From Hypericum androsaemum (lineage: Eukaryota; Streptophyta; Magnoliopsida; Malpighiales; Hypericaceae): a DNA stretch of 64,000 nt. The stretch spans positions 16,488,221 to 16,552,220 of the forward strand of contig OZ023181.1 of the NCBI GenBank assembly GCA_963995505.1. Reading direction: 5' to 3'. Positions within the stretch are counted from its first letter, which is position 1. Each line of letters opens with the position of its first letter. A program made the position numbers and the translations under genes. This document shows positions 56,341-64,000 of the stretch, piece by piece. The notes beneath the pieces were generated by a model. That model was not told where the DNA came from and ran no database searches. It saw nothing but the letters and a program-made list of their open reading frames with translations.

Positions 56341-57711
56341 CACGGGTAGCTGCCCGAATCCTTCCCGACCTGCCCGAACCTTGTTCGGCCATCTAGATGG
56401 ACCACATTACCATTCACTGATGACGTGATGCCGTGGACATCTCCTTTCTCCCCTCTCTCTTCTCTCTCTCTTCCCTCTCTTCTTCTTCTTCCCCCAAAAC
56501 CCAGAAATTTACCCCTACCAAAACACAGACTTTCAAGATCACAAACCCATTAAACCAAATTAAACAAATACACTTGAATCAACAGAGCAACCAATTAATC
56601 GACCCACTCTACTAATTTGTTCCAATTGATATGAAGGGCGGATGTCCACGTGGGTAACATGGAAATTGAGCACACAATCACCATCAGTAGGCTATAGAGC
56701 AAGAAACAACAACAAAAGTCAAAAACGGTTGCAATCTTCTCCCCAATTACACTCGTGCGGGTCCTAGGAAGCAAAGATCTCGCTGGGCCCCAACACTAAA
56801 TTGTTCTAATTCCAATTAATTTCCACAATCAAGAGGACACAAATTGCATGAACTCGAGGTCTCGCTCGATCCCAAATAAGACCAAAAAAACCCTAGGCTC
56901 CAATCTAATCCATATTGAAATTGAGGATTGAGGGCGGCGGAACACGCGGGCGAGGGCGGGGGAATGCTCGGACAAGCTGTCGGGCGGCCGCGCCCTCCAT
57001 CTCTCTCTCCCAGAAATTGGTCCCCATTCTCTCCTCGACAGGTATGGGCACGAGACTTCTCTCCAAGGCGGGACGTGACCTCAGGGGTGCAGGGCGGCGG
57101 GAGCGAGCTGAGAGTGGCGGGTGGTCGGGCTCCCTTTCATTTCCTTGTAAATGGCGTTTGGCGGGTGATCAGGCTCCCCTTCGTCTCCTTGTATTGAAAG
57201 GGGAGGAGGTTGGGGATGGAGTGGGAGAGGGTGAGGTGGTGGCTTCAACCCTCGTCTCCATTTTTTTGGGTTTATTTACTGTTGTTGTCATTATTTACTA
57301 GTCATTAATTTCAAGCTTGATGATTCAGTTGATTTAGTGTGTGAAGGTGATTGAAGGTAGCTCTTATGCTGTTTGAAGGTGAGAGTTGATGATTCAGTTG
57401 ATTGTTGATTCAGTGTGTGAAGGTAGGGTTAAATTTCTGGGTTTTGGGGGAAGAAGAAGAAGAAGAAGAAGAAGAGAGGGAAGAGAAGAGAGGGGAGAAA
57501 GGAGATGTTCACGATGCCACATCATCAATGAAACCATGTGGCCCGTCCAGATGGCCGGGCAAGGTTCGGGCAGGTCGGGAAGGGTTCGGGCAGGTCCGTG
57601 GACTTAAGTGATGTTAATTGGCTGTGGTTTGACTCGATTGATGGATTTTTCACCAAAGGGTACTAAAGTAATTTTTTGCGATATCTCAGAGTACTAAAAT
57701 AGATTTTTCCC
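56095..57711. mobile_element. TIR element, family B (copy 1)
   Basis: Left end ggaaaaagtttattttagta, then atcaatcgagtcaaaccaca; right end tgtggtttgactcgattgat, then tactaaaatagatttttccc. The arms extend about 300 bp (gacctgcccgaacc / ggttcgggcaggtc, then the ggtaggggtaaatttctggg-type block). Taaaaaaa on both sides is a possible but low-complexity TSD. The interior 56630-57300 is GC-rich with an open plus-strand frame (56915-57301) and a ctcgacag-gtatgg junction like captured exon DNA; origin unknown. Confidence 0.8.
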
Positions 57712-57762
57712 TAAAAAAATTGAATTGTTTATGTCATGTTACCTAAAGAGAATTATTTATAA

Positions 57763-58645
57763 GGGAAAAGTCCACTTTAGTACCCTGTAGTATCGCCCAA
57801 AATCACTTTAGTACCCTGTGGTAAAAAATTGACCAATCGAGTCATACTTATTACAATTAACATCAAAAAGGTCCTCGAACAGCTGCCCGGAGCTGCCCGG
57901 ACCCGCCCGAACGCTGCCCGGACTACGTGGCCAGCCACGTCACCAAAACTTGATGATGTGGCGCCACGTGGAGGAGGAGGAGGAGGAGGATGAGGAGGAG
58001 GAGGAGGAGAAGAGGAGGAGGACGAAGTGGAGGAGGAGGAGGACGAAGTGGAGGAGGAGGAGGAGGAGGACGAGGAGGAGGAGGACGAAGTGGAGGAGGA
58101 GGAGGAGAAGAGGAGGAGGAGGAGGACGAGGTGGAGGAGGAGGAGGCGGAGGAGGACGAAGTGGAGGAGGAGGAGGACGATGCGGAGGAGGAGGAGGCGG
58201 AGGAGGAGGAGGACGAAGTGGAGGAGGAGGAGGAGAAGAGGAGGAGGAGGAGGACGAGGTGGAGGAGGAGGAGGCGGAGGAGGACGAAGTGGAGGAGGAG
58301 GAGGACGATGCGGAGGAGGAGGAGGCGGAGGAGGAGGAGGAGGACGACGAAGTGGAGGAGGACGAGGAGGAGGAGGACGAAGTGGAGGAGAAGGCGGAGG
58401 AGGAGGAGGCGGAGGAGGAGAGGAAGAGAGGGAAGAAGATGGTTGTCCACGTGGCGCCACGTCATCAAGTTTTGGTGACGTGGTTGGCCACGTAGTCCGG
58501 GCAGCGTTCGGGCGGGTCCGGGCAGCTGCCCGAGGACCTTTTTGATGTTAATTAGAATAAGTATGACTCGATTGGTCGGTTTTTTACCACAGGGTACTAA
58601 AGTGATTTTGGGCGATACCACAGGGTACTAAAGTGGACTTTTCCC
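57763..58645. mobile_element. TIR element, family B (copy 2), with GAG-repeat core
   Basis: An 883-bp element. Left end gggaaaagtccactttagta, right end tactaaagtggacttttccc; the arms are about 205 bp and nearly perfect. The perfect 9-bp TSD tatttataa (57754-57762 and 58646-58654) marks Mutator-type insertion. The core is the purine repeat below. No gene. Confidence 0.95.
57968..58440 (+). repeat. (GAG)n-rich purine array
   Basis: About 470 bp built almost only of gag/gga/gac steps with occasional aagtgg or gcg changes. A block of about 128 bp is duplicated in tandem (starts 58084 and 58212); because 128 is not a multiple of three, the reading frame shifts between copies. Confidence 0.93.
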
Positions 58646-58654
58646 TATTTATAA

Positions 58655-59248
58655 TCAAAAATTTTATATGATATTTTTGTGCAATGGCGATCTTAAGGCT
58701 TATTGTTCCTAGAAGCTAACCATTGTTTGCCTCATGTGCTTGAGTCTCTTGGAGACGCCGATATTGGAGCCCATTCTCAATGTTTTTTATTTAAAAAAAT
58801 GGGTAGAACTTTTCTGGTAGAATTGGAGGGCATATTCTTTACTTGCTGGAACATGGTGTCGTGCTTCGCTCCTACGTGCCTGAGGATAGTTGAAGTAGTT
58901 AATTGATTTTTATAACTATACGGTTGCATGTTTTAATCGTATGAGTGCATGGTTACCTAATGAATTTATTAGCCATAGATTAGTGTTGAATATCCTAGCT
59001 AATTAGTTGGCGCATAATTTCCAATTAATACCATGTTAGATAGAATTTGGAAAAAGAAAGTAACGGCTGGGATATTGCCATTTATTAGAATGAGTGGTTA
59101 ATTACTATTTAATATAGATAAATGCTATAAAAAAATTTGGGAAAATAAATGACTACAATCATTTATGGATTTTAATGAGAATAAATGTGGCTATTCAATT
59201 ATATGTCAAGTAATAACTTGAATGATTGTTGGCTCTTTTCAAAGAGTA
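58655..59248. other. AT-rich spacer between two MULE-type elements
   Basis: No gene recognised; a short frame at 58703-58906 has no known domain. Confidence 0.4.
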
Positions 59249-59257
59249 TTTTTTATA

Positions 59258-60194
59258 GGAAAAAAACTCATTAGTCTCTAAGTTTTAGTGTAATAGACTG
59301 AAAAGTCCTATGCATAGTTAGTTAGCCTCTAAGGTTTGAAAATTTTTTATACTATTTTTAATAAATAATCTATCTGAAATGACAAAACTACCCTCAAATC
59401 AACTATTAATTACAAAAGCTGAAGCGCCGCCGCCAATCCGCCGACTAATATTTATATATATGAGAAAATAATTTAATCCCCAGAACGTTCGCACGTGCGG
59501 GGTCTCAGAAATCCATGAACGACACCTCCTCCCGCTCGTGGTCCGGCGACGGCGGGAGTGGGAACGAGAACGACGCCATCGCCTGGGGTCTTAGAAATCC
59601 GTGAACGAAGCCGTCAAAGAACGGGTGGTCCATGATCTCGTGGGCCCCGCGGAGGTACCCGAGCCTTCTGGTGGGGTCCTTGTGGAGCAGGCGCTGGATG
59701 AGGTACGTCAACTCGCTCCGTTTCCAGCGAACTCGGGTTCCTTGAAGAGCACATTCCGGAATTCTTCTCCTGTGATTAATTAGATAATTCGAAACCCAAA
59801 GATTGAATCAGATTTAGGGTTTTACTTGGCCGGATCCCATTTCATAGGACCGCTCAACTAATTAGGTGGATTAGAGTAATTGCGAGAAAGAAGCGCATCA
59901 CCTTCATGTTTGGGTGGAGGTTGATGGACGTAAAACAAGGGCAGGACAAGGGAAGGGAAGATGGTGATGTACTTGGTTTTTTAGTACATGAACACCGACC
60001 TCTGAGTTCATCCAGGCCTTTGTAATTAATAGCTGATTTGAGGGTAGTTTAGTTATTTTAGATAGGTTATTTATTAAAAATAGTATAGAAAATTGATTAA
60101 CTTGTTCGATTTTGCAAACCTTAGGGACTAACTAACTATGCAGAGGACTTTTCGATCTATTATACTAAAACTTAGGGATTAATGAGTCTTTCCC
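59258..60194. mobile_element. Pack-MULE (family C) carrying a kinase fragment
   Basis: A 937-bp element with TIRs ggaaaaaaactcattagtct (left) and gggattaatgagtctttccc (right) and arms of about 150 bp. The perfect 9-bp TSD is ttttttata (59249-59257 and 60195-60203). The interior contains an AGC-kinase fragment on the minus strand. No transposase. Confidence 0.93.
59505..59765 (-). pseudogene. Captured AGC-family protein kinase C-terminal fragment
   Basis: The minus strand reads FRNVLFKEPEFAG, then (one base lost near 59718) ELTYLIQRLLHKDPTRRLGY, then LRGAHEIMDHPFFDG and a short tail ending EEVSFMDF-stop. L-KDP-RRLG--RGA-EI--HPFF is the end of the kinase domain of plant AGC-VIII kinases (PINOID/WAG/D6PK/phototropin group). 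The catalytic lobe is missing, so it is a captured fragment. The in-frame stop may be the source gene's own terminus. Confidence 0.85.
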
Positions 60195-60416
60195 TTTTTT
60201 ATATAAAAAAAGTACATGGTAATTTTTTCTCATGCAATTTAATTCTGATAAATTATTGGTGCAACTATTGTATTAGTCGTGATGTACCATTAATTTTGGT
60301 GGAGGTGATATACCATTAGTTGGCAGAAAAGGTTGGTGAGATGATGAGAGAGTTTGGTTGATGTTTCTTGTTCTTCGGTTCTGATACAATTTCCTTCTAC
60401 TTGAGATATTAGGAAA

Positions 60417-60431
60417 AGTTAACGTATGTTT
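60417..60431 (+). repeat. TSD of minus-strand retroinsertion (15 bp)
   Basis: gttaacgtatgtttt, identical to 61084-61098. Confidence 0.9.
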
Positions 60432-61083
60432 TTTATAAGTAAAGTTGTATTAAATTTACTAAAAAATAATTATAAAATAATTATATGAGATTGTACACCG
60501 TGTACAACACCAAGTACCTAAGGTACTAGATAGACACTTATTTAATCAAAAATAAATATAAACACTATGTAGCACAAGTTCTAAATGCAACACCAACAAA
60601 AAGACCACAACCACCCCTGCATATAACCAAAGTGCATTGAACCAAAGTGCAGTAATAAGTGTAGCAACCAAAGAGCAGCAGGACCAGGACCAAAGAGCAG
60701 AAACCAAATCTACTACCACCTGCAGCCAAAACTAAGGAGGGTCAAAGGACCAAAACGCCACATCTCTAATTACTTAGAGGATAAAAGAAGCATCATCCTC
60801 CCAAGAGAAACCAGAAACAATTGCAAGCCACTATGCCTCTGCCGAGATCTCCTCCTGAAGAGTAGCATCGAGCTCCTCCAAAGCTGCCAGCATTGAGTAA
60901 AGGCCCAAAGCTTGCAAATACTTCTCCGGGGATAATTTCTTCAGATTCTGCATCGGAGATTGCAACAGAACAACGACTTTACTCGTGAGCTTCCTAACTC
61001 GGTAACTCGAGCGTGTCGGGATTGGCTGAAACGAACGCCGTTGTCTGACCTTCTTGACCACCACTTCCGCAAAAGGCAGGGGC
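60432..61083 (-). mobile_element. Truncated non-LTR insertion with residual ORF
   Basis: A 652-bp insert between perfect 15-bp TSDs, with its A-tail (T-run at 60428-60433 on plus) at the left. On the minus strand a coding end (61083-60831) is followed by about 400 bp of 3' UTR-like sequence rich in ttggtcc/ctttggt repeats and then the tail. It is either a 5'-truncated LINE relative or a processed retrocopy. Confidence 0.85.
60831..61083 (-). pseudogene. Truncated ORF of unknown family in the retroinsertion
   Basis: Open from the 5' junction to a TAG: basic N-terminal half (VVVKKVRQRRSFQPIPTRSS) followed by a Leu/Glu-rich helical part (MQNLKKLSPEKYLQALGL, then EELDATLQEEISAEA). I do not recognise it. 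It could be the C-terminus of a LINE ORF1 or of a host mRNA. The true N-terminus was lost at insertion. Confidence 0.5.
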
Positions 61084-61098
61084 GTTAACGTATGTTTT
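61084..61098 (+). repeat. TSD of minus-strand retroinsertion, second copy
   Basis: Exact match to 60417-60431, adjoining the truncated 5' end of the insert. Confidence 0.9.
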
Positions 61099-62574
61099 GT
61101 GTTTGAAAATTTGTTTAATTGAGATAGAGTCGATAAATATCAAAGATGTGATGAATTAATTTTGCTCCACGCAAATATGTTTGATGAAGTCAACAATGTG
61201 ATATACCAAAAATTGTTTTTTATTTAGAATTGTGGATTCTGAGATGATGAAATTGATATGTTGAAATAGTGGGCCTAATAAGCCCATTCTATATTTTTTA
61301 GAATTCCACGTAATAACAATAATTTTGAGACGGACTCTATTGTAAATAGAAAACTACGTGATGATCTTTTTTATTAAAAAATTTGAAGTTTGAGACTATA
61401 TATTGATGACACTAATATTTAATATTAGGATGAACTGAAGTAACAAAAAAATTGTTGAGAAGTATCATATATTGTGATAGTGTATATTGTGGATATCTAT
61501 TGTATTTGAAAAAATAAAATGATGTTAATTGAATTTTGTATTCAAATGAGATAAATAACCAATGGTCATGTAGTCACCTAGTTGATAGTATTTTTGTGTG
61601 GAGATTGACCAAGGAAACTATAGTAGCAAAAACTACTGTGAAGTAAGAAGTTTATATAATTCTAGAGTTGATCGCTAATAAACTCGAGTGGTTAATATAT
61701 TTTTTGGGAACAAAGCCAGTATTGTTAATGTTAATGTCTTGAGATTACAAAGTGATTACTATGAAGTGAAAAATTAGTATGGTTGTAAAATTTGTGAGAT
61801 TATTCTTCAAAGAATATGGTCGACACTATGAGTGTTGATGATGCAATAGCCATAGCTAAATAGAAATTTATCAATGGCAAAACCAATGTATTTGGTTAAT
61901 GTATAATGTGGTTAAACAGTTATTATAAAAGATGAATTAATATCCGTAAAATGTATGAGGTCAGAGTAGATGTGGCCGATTCTCAGACATAACTCTTATG
62001 AAAAAGGATAAGTAAATATCGAGGGGAATGAGACTTAAGCCAAATTGCTAGATTAACGTTGATGAGAATCCAACCTTTGTGATTGGAAATCCCATGAAGA
62101 AGGTTCATTTGGGTAACAACAAGTCACAGGTTAATCACTCTAGTACTAAGGTTCATTTGGGTAACAACAAGTCACAGGTTAATCACTCTAGTACTAAATT
62201 TTGGTCGCTTTCCTATAGTATGGGTATCGAGTGGAGCCGCTCGTATAAGATTATGGCTTAATCTCTAGAGCACTCGTGAATTATCGGGCTACGCGCATGG
62301 CTGATTTAGTGCAGAATATTGACAACGATGAGAACTGCAGGGATGAGGTGTGGCTTGTAGGGTTCAAGTATACAACATGGTGATTATGATTCATAGAAGT
62401 TAAAATAACTTTATCGTGACACTTGTATAACTTTCCTATAAGTCTAAGGTCTGGTTCATAGTCTCTGAGATACCAGAGCTGATGCACTTACATCCACATA
62501 GCTTACTTGAAAAAAATATTTCAAATTTTTTCCGCTATTTATATTAGTGGAAAATATTTAAAATAGCAGAGGAT
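61099..62574 (+). other. Degenerate internal region, possibly of an LTR retrotransposon
   Basis: AT-rich with many stops. It ends in aaaatagcagaggat just before an LTR-like start (tgttggg), like the polypurine region of copia elements. No protein domain is readable. Confidence 0.4.
62100..62195 (+). repeat. 48-bp tandem duplication
   Basis: Two exact copies (62100-62147 and 62148-62195) of a unit starting aaggttcatttgggtaacaa. Confidence 0.95.
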
Positions 62575-62990
62575 TGTTGGGAAAATGGAGCAAATGTTAG
62601 TGAGTAAAATGATAATTCAAAGAAAATTTTAATGAGGATAAAGGATTTGAGTGATTAATGTTGGATGTTACAAAATTGTAACAATCTATATTAAAAATTT
62701 AAATTAAAATAGATATTTATTTCGAAAATGCGATTTTGAAAAGGACGCGTTCCTTCTTCTTGTAACAATCGCATTTCGACAAAATTGTAACAATCGCATT
62801 TTCGATAATCTTTCAGAGACAGATTATCAAGATCTTTTACTATCGATTTGGTGGCGCTTCAATTGGTTTAGAAAAAAACTTTGGAAACTATAATATTTTT
62901 CTCATGATCTTAGTTTTTCTAAATAGACATTTATGTGCATCTATTTTAATTTTCCATCGACAAGAGAGCCGTTCGTCGACAATATTTTTT
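62575..62990 (+). repeat. LTR-like fragment, blocks in order B-A
   Basis: Starts tgttgggaaaatggagcaaa after a polypurine-like stretch. It then has block B (62586-62732) and block A (62811-62990), both also at 50657-50995 but in reversed order. Between them is a local repeat of gtaacaatcgcattt. The 3' end is not clear. Confidence 0.65.
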
Positions 62991-64000
62991 TAGTGGACAA
63001 TATTTTTTAGCTTGATGTTTATTGGAACAAAAAATTTAGGCTTATGTTTCTATCTATTGATTCAGTCGGTTAATTCCAGGGATGATTGTTTAGGCTTATG
63101 TTGCAAACTGATATAAGTTTTGCTGGTCTTGAGCACTCATCGAATGCCTTGAATAATTTTTTTACGGTTACTAAAAATGGTTTGAATTTTGAGGATCCAT
63201 AAATAGAGCTACTTTTTATTTAGTATGATTGGTTGGAGATTTCAAATACGGGTTTTAAGATTGGGTGGAAATGGATAATGATTTAGGACTTACTTACTTT
63301 TGTAATAGATCAACAACTTGTTAATGACAATGGTTACAGTCTATCTTCATTTCAAATGCTGATTTTTTTTTCCCGAAGAGTTGCGAACATTTTGACATTT
63401 TAAAGGAGAACTGCAATTCTCGAAGGGACGCGTTCCTTCTTCTTGAAAATGAAAAAGACGACCCCATTACTAACACACCGCTCCGGTGGGACCCGTCGCT
63501 CTGGTTGCCCCCTCTGTCGCTCATGGAGCTGCCTCCATCTCCGCCCTCTGCCACTCTGAGAGGTGCCTCCGCCTCCGCCGCTCAGGGAGGTGATCCTCGA
63601 GCTTCCCAATCTGTTGGTTTTCACCCATGTTGATCATGGAATGTCACATCAACATGTTGTTGCCACATTAAACATGAGCTTGCCATGTGTCATTGCTATG
63701 TGGTCATCCCTTGGAAGATCACATCCCTTTACATGCAAGGATGGTTTTCCCTTTAAAAGGGAAAATGAAAATGGAACGCAGGGGGTTCCAACAACAAGAA
63801 AAAAAGGTGACACCCACATAAGAAAACGGATCAAATTATTGTTTTGATCTCTGAGTTCTCGATTCGACTATGAGGCAGATAAAGTCGTGGAAATTGTTCT
63901 CGACTCCGATATACTGTGAGCGAGAACCGACCAGTGATAAGAACTCCGTTACGATCCTTAAGGATATCACGCTTCGAGAGATAAGTATATTTATATTTAA
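62991..64000. other. Intergenic DNA to window end
   Basis: No gene recognised. 63416-63440 repeats gggacgcgttccttcttctt, also present near 62740. 63480-63600 is a GC-rich imperfect repeat of ccgcctc/tctgtcgctc-like units with open frames on both strands. Confidence 0.4.

Noticed and set aside
57950..58545. Long overlapping frames rich in Glu, Arg or Gly (and Pro/Ser on the other strand)
   Set aside because: They are readings of the GAG-repeat core of a transposon; all three frames are open because the repeat lacks stops. No real protein domain.
63400..63850. Small frames near the window end
   Set aside because: Overlapping frames on both strands in a GC-rich imperfect repeat; no domain recognised.

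Overview
This window is nuclear DNA from a flowering plant, probably a eudicot. The evidence is split genes with GT-AG introns, a plastid-targeted green-lineage protein, plant subtilase and LEA genes, and dense plant-type transposons. I cannot name the species.

Five host genes look real. (1) An MFSD5-like (molybdate-anion transporter family) membrane protein at 8473-11376, reconstructed as nine exons, 444 aa. (2) CGLD27 (DUF1230/Ycf36 family, plastid) at 15277-16930, six exons, 310 aa. (3) An intronless SBT1.7/ARA12-type subtilase at 39274-41598, 774 aa. (4) A small group-6 LEA protein (LEA_6/PvLEA18 type) at 42694-42963. (5) An uncharacterised Ser-rich plant protein at 47096-48178. In Arabidopsis SBT1.7 (At5g67360) and CGLD27 (At5g67370) are immediate neighbours. 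Here they lie about 22 kb apart, with transposons between them, which suggests an ancestral pair stretched by insertions.

Most of the rest is mobile DNA. 1-1300: worn 3' end of a LINE. 1805-2088: small Mutator-like MITE. 2185-8294: nearly full-length LINE with an 18-bp target-site duplication (TSD), inserted just upstream of the MFSD5-like gene. 18178-19464: Pack-MULE carrying a patellin (Sec14-like) fragment. 20320-21875: long foldback whose arms each hold a tRNA-like sequence. 22027-22565: second foldback. 22828-29049: gutted Ty1/copia-type element, with a 2.3-kb non-autonomous gag-bearing LTR element (26235-28529, perfect 5-bp TSD) nested in its 3' LTR. 31629-32834, 43011-43298 and 60432-61083: three minus-strand non-LTR insertions with 15-bp TSDs. 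33901-34201, 35783-36686 and 36940-38040: further MULE-type elements. 51228-55650: MULE with truncated transposase plus a captured transit-peptide-like exon. 56095-57711 and 57763-58645: related TIR elements, the second with a GAG-repeat core and a perfect 9-bp TSD. 59258-60194: Pack-MULE with an AGC-kinase fragment and a perfect 9-bp TSD. 62575-62990: LTR-like fragment.

The main theme is repeated Mutator-type (9-bp TSD) transposition from several TIR families, at least three members of which carry host coding sequence. This is layered with LINE-type retroposition seen at every stage of completeness, from 6.1 kb down to a 14-bp tail. No CRISPR array, rRNA or convincing functional tRNA gene was seen. 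All gene models and homology calls come from reading the sequence alone; no database search was run.
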